From positions 1 through 6,677 of the forward strand of contig QQUM01000467.1 in the NCBI GenBank assembly GCA_008501545.1: 6,677 nt of DNA. Direction: 5' to 3'. The number at the start of each line of letters is the position of its first letter. Within the stretch, counting starts at the first letter, position 1. Origin of the DNA: Calditrichota bacterium (GTDB taxonomy: Bacteria > Zhuqueibacterota > Zhuqueibacteria > Zhuqueibacterales > Geothermadaptataceae). Below the pieces are notes generated by a model, which worked only from the letters and a program-made list of their open reading frames with translations, was not told the origin of the DNA and did no database searches. Positions 1 to 6,263 of this stretch are shown one piece after another. The translations under genes and the position numbers were made by a program.

Positions 1-649
<649 letters not shown>

Positions 650-656
<7 letters not shown>

Positions 657-676
657 CTAATTCAAAATTAGTTCAA
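650..676 (-). repeat. Inverted repeat spanning the VOC stop codon
   Basis: The sequence TTGAA (650-654), a CA bulge, CTAATT (657-662), loop CAA, AATTAG (666-671), TTCAA (672-676) can fold into an 11-pair stem with a two-base bulge. It covers the last codons and stop of the VOC gene. The stem is AT-rich and no T run follows it on either strand, so it is a poor rho-independent terminator. It may protect or shape the 3' end of the message, or be chance in an AT-rich stretch. Confidence 0.3.
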
Positions 677-1415
677 ATCCGTAAATTTTAATTGGTTCAG
701 CGGTGTTTTTTTCAGGATTTAAATTGACACCTTTGACACGAAAAATGGGGGACTTGTCTGCAGGCACCAGAGTAACTCTGCCATCGGTTAGCTCATATGC
801 AATTCCCTTGTCAGCTTTATATTCGTTTATGGCGAAACAACCGAAAGCTTTAAAAAATTTCATAGTATTCTCGTTGCCAGTTATTGAAACATCTGTTATA
901 CCCTTGGTTTTTACGGCATGCTCAAAGTATTCTTTTGGCGTTTGAAATGTATTTTTGTAGTGAATGATAAAAATATGTTGCAGCCCCGGAGTTCTTGGGA
1001 AAATAATGTACGTGAAAAAACCTTTGGATAGAATTTCAAAATCGATTTCAGCTTTTTCAAGCAATAAACGGGTATTGGAAAGTGAATCTGTGGAAAGAGC
1101 TAAATATGTTCCTCCTTCTCCATTTTTAAGAAATTTCGTATAGCTTCGTGCAATATCATCTCTGGGATTATTAACGGAAATTAATTCAATTTCGGTACCA
1201 TTTGTAAATTTTACGTGACTGTTCAGAATACCATTCTTGTGTTTGTAACCGGGTTTGATTACGAAACCCAGCTTTTTGAATGCTTCTTCTGCATCCTCCA
1301 GATTATAGACAATGATTGGGGTGTGATCAATTTTTAGCCCACAGCTTGCGTAAAAAGGATTGAAAGGCGTTACCACAGCAAGTATAGTTGTAAGGATCGT
1401 GATTAAAATTTTCAT
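657..1415 (-). CDS. Exported VOC / glyoxalase-like protein
   Basis: The 252-residue product opens with a hydrophobic signal segment (residues 2-18, MKILITILTTILAVVTPF) ending near FYASC. Cys25 is preceded by Y-A-S, so it could be a loose lipobox or simply the end of a cleavable signal. The mature part starts KIDHTPIIVYNLEDAEEAF (28-46), a beta-alpha opening typical of vicinal-oxygen-chelate folds. It continues with NGTEIELISV (72-81) and a second half around 166-219, resembling glyoxalase-like domains (Glyoxalase_3 type). Candidate metal or substrate ligands are H31, E77 and H147, but this is inference. VOC proteins include glyoxalases, dioxygenases and antibiotic-binding proteins; no substrate can be named here. 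Most VOC enzymes are cytoplasmic, so the signal peptide is notable. The ribosome site is weak (GGATTGAAGA before ATG), and a short open frame ending in TGA overlaps this ATG. katG follows after 221 bases. Confidence 0.75.
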   Translation of the reverse strand: MKILITILTTILAVVTPFNPFYASCGLKIDHTPIIVYNLEDAEEAFKKLGFVIKPGYKHKNGILNSHVKFTNGTEIELISVNNPRDDIARSYTKFLKNGEGGTYLALSTDSLSNTRLLLEKAEIDFEILSKGFFTYIIFPRTPGLQHIFIIHYKNTFQTPKEYFEHAVKTKGITDVSITGNENTMKFFKAFGCFAINEYKADKGIAYELTDGRVTLVPADKSPIFRVKGVNLNPEKNTAEPIKIYGFELILN

Positions 1416-1528
1416 TCTTCAATCCGGAATTGACCATTCTTTGAATTTATTGTTCTGGATGCCACTGCTGCTTGTTGGGAATCCGGTAACATGTCAATAA
1501 AGTGTTCCAGTTTTTTTGAAAGATCTAA
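1412..1528 (-). other. Short open frame between the SnoaL-like and VOC genes; leader peptide or gene remnant
   Basis: Minus-strand frame from 1528 to the TGA at 1412-1414 reads 38 codons without a stop, ending KNGQFRIEE. Its TGA overlaps the VOC start as ATGA, an arrangement typical of translational coupling. The only in-frame ATG is at 1490-1492, giving a 26-residue peptide beginning MLPDSQQAAVASRTINSKNG. Upstream the frame is closed by TAG at 1529-1531. There is no good ribosome site before the ATG and I recognise no family. It may be a coupling leader, the tail of a decayed gene, or chance. Confidence 0.25.
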
Positions 1529-1932
1529 CTAACGGAGTATTTAGAGAGCATTTCACCTGCAAGTTCGGAAACAGTCCATTCTTCGGCAATTTTATTGCCC
1601 TCAAATCGAGATACCATCATGTCTTGCCATCGTAGATTTTGATGTGTTGCTTTCGCACCCATCATGTCTGCCATGTGTGTACCAGTTAAAGTACGTTGCC
1701 AGGTAACGGTGTTTCCGCTTTGAGCAAGTATTTCGATCTTTATTACGTGTATATCCGGAATTGCCGTCCGGAGTAGCTTGATGAAACGATGAATAAATTC
1801 GTGTCCTTTGTAAACCTTCCCACCTGCATGTGCAATATAATCAGTAGTGAAAAGTTCCTCAATGAAATCATAATTACCTTTCCCGATTACCTCCATGTTA
1901 CCCGTTTCCAGCTGTTCTTTTAAGTTCAACAT
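1525..1932 (-). CDS. SnoaL-like / predicted ester cyclase family protein
   Basis: A complete 135-residue single-domain protein with the NTF2-like alpha+beta cone fold expected of SnoaL-type polyketide cyclases and the many uncharacterised 'ester cyclases'. Seen in order: DYIAHAGGKVYKGHEF (31-46) with the His after the DY turn, the AIPDIHVIKIEILAQ strand (57-71), VTWQRTLTGTH (76-86), and the C-terminal strand GNKIAEEWTVSE (112-123). These correspond to the family pattern of H, PD, TGTH and KI-E-W. There is no signal peptide, so it is probably cytoplasmic. The start is supported by AAAGGA at 1940-1945, seven bases before ATG. It begins 33 bases after the NAT gene, so the two probably share a message. 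True SnoaL enzymes close polyketide rings, but most homologues in ordinary genomes have no known substrate and no polyketide genes are nearby, so the specific reaction is unknown. Confidence 0.85.
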   Translation of the reverse strand: MLNLKEQLETGNMEVIGKGNYDFIEELFTTDYIAHAGGKVYKGHEFIHRFIKLLRTAIPDIHVIKIEILAQSGNTVTWQRTLTGTHMADMMGAKATHQNLRWQDMMVSRFEGNKIAEEWTVSELAGEMLSKYSVS

Positions 1933-1965
1933 AAGCTATTCCTTTCATTGTTGATGAATTGTATA

Positions 1966-2799
1966 TCAATCCCATGCATCCCGGAACTCCGTCAATTGAT
2001 TAATCCCAGTTACTACGAATTCTTTCGGGATGCCAAACCATTCCTGGATAACACCTGCTAATTCATCCTTTCCTCCCAGTCGTTTGATGTTTGATTTGCT
2101 GGCTGTACAAAAAATTGTGGTCATGTTATGAACTATATATGATTGGGAAGGCGAAAATTTTGTGAGTAATAATGCATTCATAAAGGTGGCATCATGTCGA
2201 TAAGATTCGATTATGATATGCTCAAACTCATGGATTTGACGGGGGAGGGGATTTATCACATACCAATGATTCAACCCTCCATCCCTGTAAAATTCCATCC
2301 TGGAACGGTCTGTTTTATCTTTCGGTTTTAGTACATAGCGGTTTTGTCCAAACTGGATGGTGTAATCTTTATCAGAATCTAGGGGAATTGGATTCCAGAA
2401 TGGCGCAGCATATCCGACATCGACCAGATATTCTTTCTCTCTAATTGTAACCAGACTGACAATATGCGCATCCGGATTGGCCATATCTGCTCCACACAAC
2501 TTTACTTTGTATCCAATATTTGCGAGTAATTGACAAAAATAATAGTTGTTCGTGTAACAAGTTCCGCCTAACTGGAAGCGTTCAACACCTTCGATGAATT
2601 GTTCCAGACTTGGTATTTTTCGCACATCGCGATGTGTTCTATAATATGCTTTTGATAGATTCTCGAATGGCACATTCCATAAATGTGCTCTTGTGAGCTC
2701 AGACAATGCTTCAAGGCTCGGCTTCTTTTTTCTCACACCTAACAAATGGAGATATTGATCCATATTCTCACGAGACAATGCTGGATATAATAAATTCAT
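1966..2799 (-). CDS. Arylamine N-acetyltransferase
   Basis: A 277-residue NAT-family acyltransferase that would transfer an acyl group from a CoA thioester to an arylamine, hydrazine or related amine by a cysteine ping-pong mechanism in the cytoplasm. The catalytic triad is visible: Cys81 in LGGTCYTNN (77-85), His112 in DAHIVSLV (110-117) and Asp127 in LVDVGY (125-130). The N-terminal AHLWNVPFENLS (38-49) is also diagnostic. Length fits the bacterial family (about 250-290). The usual RGG before the active-site Cys is LGG here. The start is uncertain. The first ATG (2797-2799) has no good ribosome site, while Met13 (ATG at 2761-2763) would begin MDQYLHLLGV, closer to typical NAT N-termini, with only a weak GAG upstream. 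Some relatives take part in secondary-metabolite assembly (the rifamycin amide synthase type), but no such cluster is seen here. Confidence 0.93.
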   Translation of the reverse strand: MNLLYPALSRENMDQYLHLLGVRKKKPSLEALSELTRAHLWNVPFENLSKAYYRTHRDVRKIPSLEQFIEGVERFQLGGTCYTNNYYFCQLLANIGYKVKLCGADMANPDAHIVSLVTIREKEYLVDVGYAAPFWNPIPLDSDKDYTIQFGQNRYVLKPKDKTDRSRMEFYRDGGLNHWYVINPLPRQIHEFEHIIIESYRHDATFMNALLLTKFSPSQSYIVHNMTTIFCTASKSNIKRLGGKDELAGVIQEWFGIPKEFVVTGINQLTEFRDAWD

Positions 2800-2875
2800 G
2801 ATTTTCAGATATTTTTAGCAAACTTTTGTCTTTGTAATTAGATTTGAACCATAAAATTTGTGTCTGCCAAGATTG

Positions 2876-2896
2876 TGAATTATCTACAATAATTCA
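2876..2896. promoter_or_regulatory. Perfect 8-base inverted repeat between the lipoprotein and NAT genes
   Basis: TGAATTAT (2876-2883) and ATAATTCA (2889-2896) are exact reverse complements separated by CTACA, giving a 21-base dyad. It begins three bases past the lipoprotein stop and lies 77 bases before the annotated NAT start. It has no G+C-rich stem and no following T run, so it does not read as an intrinsic terminator. An operator for the NAT/SnoaL message is the more natural reading. It resembles, but does not match, Fur/PerR-type dyads. No clear promoter hexamers could be assigned around it. Confidence 0.4.
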
Positions 2897-2899
2897 TCA

Positions 2900-3805
2900 T
2901 CAATTGCTTACCCGATAAAGCGAATCCACACAATTGCCAAAGCAGGTTGGTTCCGAGCGAGAGCGCCATGTGGAACGTTTCACCGCACTGTTCGCATCAA
3001 TAAGTGTTAACGTCCCGCTTTCCTTCTCATATTCATCGATTCTCTCAAATCTGAAAACGTCACCGCACACTGTACCGGTGTAAGAATATTCTCCATCGTC
3101 AACATACGTTGCAGATGCGCCATCTTGTGAAATTGTCAGCGTTATTGAGCCACCAAATCCTGGTCCGCACGAATTCCCGCATTGGTATGTTCCCGTCCAC
3201 ATGCCGGAGAAATCTGCCACATCCGGGCAGTCGCTTTGCACCATATCGACTGCGACTTCATCGATGCTCACCGTTGCATCTACAGAGGAATGCATTATAA
3301 GGCAGAGTGCAACTGTTCCCCGGTTCACGAGTTGTATGGAAGGCTGATCCAGGAGTATTTCTTCAGGATCAGGCGAGCTGAAAAAGCCTGGTGCCAGATC
3401 GTACGGGCCGTACGTTATCGCACTGGCACACGCCGTCTCCGGCGAATCATCAACTCGAACGAGTATGCTGCCGGTTGCCTCGTTTTGAAAAATTGCGCCA
3501 AGCAAAGCTGCTTTTCCTGCGCTTCCCTGGTAGGAGACGGAGGCGTGCTTCAGCGTTTCCTGAACATTAAGTGTTGCACTTTCGATCATTTTAATCTCCG
3601 GTGGTATCTGGAGTGTCAGCGTGAACTGAACGTCCTGATTTGCAGCTAATTGGATATTTTGCACCTCCCCCTCAAGAGGCATGAGAATACTTAAATCACC
3701 CCCAGAATTTTCCTTCGTGGGACCATCATTCGAGCAGCTTATGAAAATGCTGTTCACGCAGAGAATCCAAACAAAAAGTTGTACTTTTCGGTTTTGTACT
3801 GGCAT
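2900..3805 (-). CDS. Predicted lipoprotein with C-terminal beta-rich domain, function unknown
   Basis: A 301-residue protein. It has an N-terminal signal segment (VQLFVWILCVNSIFISC, residues 8-24) ending at Cys24 in a loose lipobox FISC, followed by the polar linker SNDGPTKENSGGD. It is probably lipid-anchored in the envelope. Residues about 45-190 look like an all-beta domain (alternating strands such as VQFTLTLQIPPE, SILVRVDD and GTVALCLIMHSS). From about 198 a second beta domain reads FSGMWTGTYQC, ITLTISQDGASATYVDDG, YTGTVCGDVFRF and SGTLTLID. This pattern is shared by many uncharacterised bacterial 'W-x-G-T-Y' beta-barrel or lipocalin-like proteins. Close cysteine pairs C209/C213 and C288/C292 could form disulphides. 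The frame extends further upstream to 3922, but ATG at 3803-3805 is chosen because AAAGGAA lies five bases before it and places the signal peptide at the terminus. No catalytic motif is seen. Confidence 0.8.
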   Translation of the reverse strand: MPVQNRKVQLFVWILCVNSIFISCSNDGPTKENSGGDLSILMPLEGEVQNIQLAANQDVQFTLTLQIPPEIKMIESATLNVQETLKHASVSYQGSAGKAALLGAIFQNEATGSILVRVDDSPETACASAITYGPYDLAPGFFSSPDPEEILLDQPSIQLVNRGTVALCLIMHSSVDATVSIDEVAVDMVQSDCPDVADFSGMWTGTYQCGNSCGPGFGGSITLTISQDGASATYVDDGEYSYTGTVCGDVFRFERIDEYEKESGTLTLIDANSAVKRSTWRSRSEPTCFGNCVDSLYRVSN

Positions 3806-3810
3806 GTCAC

Positions 3811-3817
3811 TTCCTTT
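3811..3817 (-). promoter_or_regulatory. Ribosome binding site that fixes the lipoprotein start
   Basis: AAAGGAA on the minus strand sits five bases before ATG 3803-3805. The longer reading starts (Met at 3920-3922, 3857-3859 and 3830-3832) have no comparable site and would bury the signal peptide behind 9 to 39 polar or irregular residues. Confidence 0.7.
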
Positions 3818-3899
3818 CGTTGAGTCCGACATATGTGTGTTGACGTAAAGTCGAAGCATCTTGTAAAGTGATTCAATTGCATTGGCACTGCGAAGGGCG

Positions 3900-3920
3900 G
3901 GGAGAAGAATTCCATCTCCC
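3900..3920. repeat. Near-palindromic 21-base dyad upstream of the lipoprotein gene
   Basis: GGGAGA (3900-3905) pairs with TCTCCC (3915-3920) around a partly palindromic centre containing GAATTCC. Nine of ten position pairs are compatible if one G/T pairing is allowed. It lies in the 174-base gap after the esterase stop and 95 bases before the lipoprotein start. It could be an operator or an RNA hairpin; no T run follows on the minus strand, so it is a poor intrinsic terminator. The rest of this gap shows no clear promoter or gene. Confidence 0.3.
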
Positions 3921-3979
3921 AAATTGGCTACTCACAATTGTAATCCTGACGATCCACTGGACTCCAGCAAATGATGTAG

Positions 3980-4807
3980 CTACTTCTCCTGCAGAATCCA
4001 TCGTAGACCATTGCGAAATGCGATGGGAGCAGCTGAGAAATGCCCGTGCCCTTCCAAAGTTACCGTTTTCAGTAGCCAGGGAGGATTTTGTTGATGATGC
4101 CAAAATTGAATCCATTTTAAAAGCGGTTCACGAAATCTTGTGTCATCCTCACTTCCACTTGAGACAAATACGCGTGATATTTTCTTCTGATTCTCTGTTA
4201 CAGGCTTTGTCTCAAGGAAGAAATCCAAATTTCTGTGCAGTGCCGGATTGCTTGCTATATGCCCAAAAAATAAATTTGGCTTTGCCTGTGCTGCGTATAA
4301 TGCGAATTGTCCACCAAGGGATTGCCCGAAGATTATCCGCTTTGCAGCCTCTGATGGATAATTATCCTCAATAAGAGGAAAAAGCGCAGCACTGAGAAAT
4401 TCAGCAAAATCAGGCGCGCCACCCCAAAACGACCGGTCTGCAGCATGTGCAGTAAAATCCCGGCTCCGCATATTTCCTTTTTGCCAATCATTGGTGCCAT
4501 AGGAGATACCAACGATAACCAACGGTGGCAGCTCTTCGCCGAGTCGCAAATAGTTGTAATAAGACGCAAGCAAAGGATACGTGATGCCAGCATCCAAAAG
4601 ATAAACGGTCGGCAATTTTTGGTCATTGTCAATTTTTTCAGGTGCCATCACATAAATGTGATAGGTCTGTTGAAGCGCATGGTAGTTGATTTGGTGATAG
4701 GTTGTTCCCCTGAGTCCGTGCAAAAACTCGAAATTTTGTTGCTGTGAAAATGATATGTTGCGCATTAGAAAAAAGAGACAACCTGCGAGAATAAGTTTTT
4801 TACTCAT
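3980..4807 (-). CDS. Exported alpha/beta-hydrolase, esterase D/Fes-type (putative esterase)
   Basis: A 275-residue alpha/beta-fold esterase. Residues 1-21 form a signal peptide (LILAGCLFFLM core, likely cut near FSQ), so the enzyme acts outside the cytoplasm. Motifs in order: LPTVYLLDAG (65-74), the oxyanion-side strand PPLVIVGISYG (94-104), MRSRDFTAH (113-121), typical of the esterase family of Fes, IroE and S-formylglutathione hydrolase relatives, the nucleophile elbow GQSLGG with Ser163 (161-166), an acidic cluster SGSEDD (217-222) holding the probable catalytic acid, and the terminal EGHGHFSAAP (252-261) with the catalytic His (254 or 256). Length matches the family. Substrates in this group range from acyl esters to siderophore lactones and none can be chosen here. 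Its ATG overlaps the stop of the upstream membrane fragment (ATGA), so translation is likely coupled; its own ribosome site (GAGAA) is weak and distant. Confidence 0.92.
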   Translation of the reverse strand: MSKKLILAGCLFFLMRNISFSQQQNFEFLHGLRGTTYHQINYHALQQTYHIYVMAPEKIDNDQKLPTVYLLDAGITYPLLASYYNYLRLGEELPPLVIVGISYGTNDWQKGNMRSRDFTAHAADRSFWGGAPDFAEFLSAALFPLIEDNYPSEAAKRIIFGQSLGGQFALYAAQAKPNLFFGHIASNPALHRNLDFFLETKPVTENQKKISRVFVSSGSEDDTRFREPLLKWIQFWHHQQNPPWLLKTVTLEGHGHFSAAPIAFRNGLRWILQEK

Positions 4808-5007
4808 GGTGATTTGTTCTCGATAATTTTAAATATATTCAATGCTTGATTAGCGATGAGATTTAACGCAATCCCGGCTGCGATCGGCAGGAGGCCGGGA
4901 AGCCCCCACGGCAACTTGATGAGTTGGTACCAGGGTGCGAGAAAATGCAAACAAACAGTCAGTCCGATTGCTGCGATGAAATAGGATGGTGGCAAGGGCT
5001 TCTTCAT
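4804..5007 (-). CDS. Truncated isoprenylcysteine carboxyl methyltransferase-like membrane protein
   Basis: The 67-residue product has two membrane segments (about 9-30 and 36-56). It resembles the N-terminal part of bacterial ICMT/phospholipid methyltransferase-like proteins, which typically open with a 'LPPxYF' segment and a 'GLLPxxxGIxLNLxA' segment; here these read LPPSYFIAAIGL and GLPGLLPIAAGIALNLIANQ. Those relatives run to about 150-200 residues, with the S-adenosylmethionine-binding R-x-P-x-Y region following. Here the reading ends in NIFKIIENKSP just where the conserved 'TTVKPF' region should begin. The catalytic half is absent, and the sequence turns abruptly AT-rich over the last dozen codons. 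The start is well supported: GGAG lies shortly upstream, overlapping the stop of the serine hydrolase five bases away. The stop overlaps the esterase ATG. It is probably a deletion remnant kept as a coupling cistron, or possibly a short membrane protein in its own right. The family call is from memory of the motif pattern. Confidence 0.7.
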   Translation of the reverse strand: MKKPLPPSYFIAAIGLTVCLHFLAPWYQLIKLPWGLPGLLPIAAGIALNLIANQALNIFKIIENKSP

Positions 5008-5012
5008 ATCTT

Positions 5013-6149
5013 TTACTCCGGAAGCGGACCCAGACTCGGCATGAAAGTATGGGCCACTGCATCTTTGATCGGATTTGCGCGAACGCGATATCGATTGAGA
5101 AAAATGATGATGGCTATTTCTTGTTCAGGGAAACGGGAAAAGTAGGCAACAAATCCGGCAACCTGTCCGCTGTGGCTTTGGGATTTCAATCCTTTGTAGG
5201 GCGCCACACGCCAGCCGAAACCATATTCCGTGTTTTTGCCGTCTGGTAGTATGGCAGGCGTCCACATTTCTGTTTTGGATTTTTCGCTGAGAAATTTGTC
5301 ACCATGGAGCGCCGCATCCCATTTGGCCAGGTCGTAAACTGATGACAGGAGCCCGCCAGCACCCAGCGTTGACGAGGTCTCGGTGGCCTGGCGGTTGATG
5401 AGCTGATTCACTTTATTCACCCAGTAGCCGGAAGCACGATGGGGAATAATGGCTTCCGGATCAGCAAATCTGGTCTGTGTCATTTGTAGTGGTTTGAAAA
5501 TTCGTTTTTGCAGAATCTGGCCCAGTGGCTCACCTTCAACCTGCTCGACGATCATGCTCAAAAGAAAATAACCTGTATTGCTGTAATAGCGTCCAGTGCC
5601 GGGGGCAAAATCCATCGGTCGCGAGTGGGCAATGCGGATAACCTCCTCCGGCGTCAGGCGAAAACGGTAAGCATCATAGGTGCGAATTTCCTCGTAATCG
5701 GGAATACCGGAGGTGTGTGTCAGCATTTGTCGGATCGTGACTCCAAGCCATTCACTGGGCAAATAGGCGAGGTATTTGTGAATGGGATCATCAAGGGCAA
5801 GTTTGTTTTTTTCCACGAGCAGCATAACTGTAGCAGCGACAAACTGCTTGCTGATGGAGCCGATTTCGAAGACAGTGCTGTCGGAGACCGGAACGGCAAG
5901 CTCGACATTTGCGAATCCATAGGTTCGCAGGTGAAGAATTTCCCCTTTCGAAACCACGGCCACCAATCCGCCGGGGATATTGCTTTTGCTCATGTGGGCT
6001 TCAACGCGTTTGTCCAGTTCAGCAAGCATACTGTCGCCAGGCTGTACAACCTGGGCTGAGAGCGGTGTTTGGAGAGTGAGAAGGAACACGATGAAAAGTT
6101 GTAGCGAATAAGAAATCCGGAGTGTAAATATCGATAAGCTGGCAGACAT
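5013..6149 (-). CDS. Exported serine hydrolase of the beta-lactamase class C / penicillin-binding-protein-like family
   Basis: A 378-residue protein with a signal peptide (residues 1-32, hydrophobic LQLFIVFLLTL, cut near LSAQ), so it acts in the periplasm or beyond. The family's three active-site elements are all visible: S98-I-S-K101 in EIGSISKQF (nucleophile and base), Y189-S-N191 in YYSNTGY, and H326-S-G328 in SHSGQVAG, the HxG variant usual in esterase, peptidase and EstB-like members rather than the KTG of true lactamases. LTHTSGIPDY (143-152) and LGAGGLLSSVYDLAKW (262-277) are also typical. The fold covers D-amino-acid peptidases, esterases and AmpC-type lactamases; substrate is unresolved and nothing indicates antibiotic resistance. 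The frame is open to 6227, but ATG 6147-6149 is preferred because AGGAG lies five bases upstream and the signal peptide begins there. It is first gene of an operon with the membrane fragment and esterase. Confidence 0.95.
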   Translation of the reverse strand: MSASLSIFTLRISYSLQLFIVFLLTLQTPLSAQVVQPGDSMLAELDKRVEAHMSKSNIPGGLVAVVSKGEILHLRTYGFANVELAVPVSDSTVFEIGSISKQFVAATVMLLVEKNKLALDDPIHKYLAYLPSEWLGVTIRQMLTHTSGIPDYEEIRTYDAYRFRLTPEEVIRIAHSRPMDFAPGTGRYYSNTGYFLLSMIVEQVEGEPLGQILQKRIFKPLQMTQTRFADPEAIIPHRASGYWVNKVNQLINRQATETSSTLGAGGLLSSVYDLAKWDAALHGDKFLSEKSKTEMWTPAILPDGKNTEYGFGWRVAPYKGLKSQSHSGQVAGFVAYFSRFPEQEIAIIIFLNRYRVRANPIKDAVAHTFMPSLGPLPE

Positions 6150-6154
6150 AAATT

Positions 6155-6159
6155 CTCCT
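6155..6159 (-). promoter_or_regulatory. Ribosome binding site that fixes the serine hydrolase start
   Basis: AGGAG on the minus strand lies five bases before ATG 6147-6149. It decides against the upstream in-frame start at 6225-6227, which would place 26 non-signal-like residues before the export signal and would begin inside the fold-back structure at 6191-6260. Confidence 0.8.
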
Positions 6160-6190
6160 GTAAAATTATCATGATTTGACAGGCCAAAAA

Positions 6191-6260
6191 TTACGAGAGC
6201 GAAAGCGTCCCGCTGAGCACAATGCACGTTGTCCCCGGCGGGGCGTCTTCGGACTCGTAA
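6191..6260 (-). repeat. Long imperfect hairpin, possible intrinsic terminator
   Basis: TTACGAG (6191-6197) and CTCGTAA (6254-6260) are exact complements. Aligning 6191-6214 with 6237-6260 gives 18 of 24 Watson-Crick pairs plus three G/T pairs. An inner ACAAT/GTTGT mini-stem lies at 6219-6232. A GGCC on each side (6182-6185 and 6264-6267) may extend it with a small offset. On the minus strand the stem ends CTCGTAA and runs straight into five T (6186-6190), so it can serve as the terminator of the glycosyltransferase-like gene about 215 bases upstream. It may equally be a repeat element related to its neighbour at 6264-6415. Confidence 0.55.
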
Positions 6261-6263
6261 CTT

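Noticed and set aside
1525..2799. NAT plus SnoaL-like genes as part of a polyketide or ansamycin biosynthetic cluster
   Set aside because: Both families occur in such clusters, but no polyketide synthase, carrier protein or tailoring enzyme is in the window, and both are common singly in ordinary genomes.
3182..3649. Plus-strand open frame of 155 codons opposite the lipoprotein gene
   Set aside because: The composition is Cys/Arg/His-rich and unlike a folded protein, and the minus-strand frame has a ribosome site and a lipoprotein signal.
3868..4374. Plus-strand open frame of 168 codons over the esterase 3' half
   Set aside because: It is antisense to the esterase catalytic region (Ser and His motifs) and has no recognisable content.
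5508..6059. Plus-strand open frame of 183 codons
   Set aside because: It lies wholly inside the serine hydrolase gene on the other strand, whose three active-site motifs are intact. The translation shows no recognisable domain, and no ribosome site was found to favour it.
5013..6149. Serine hydrolase as an antibiotic-resistance beta-lactamase
   Set aside because: It has HSG at the third motif rather than KTG, and the family is dominated by esterases and peptidases; the sequence alone does not support a resistance call.
6161..6170. GATAATTTTA as a -10 element for the serine hydrolase operon
   Set aside because: A start point set by it would fall inside the AGGAG ribosome site at 6155-6159, and no suitable -35 hexamer sits 16-18 bases upstream.
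6231..6254. GC-rich short hairpins (CCCC-GGC-GGGG and GTC-TTCG-GAC) as a separate structured RNA
   Set aside because: These bases pair better as the right arm of the longer 6191-6260 stem, and the small alternatives have only 3-4 pairs.
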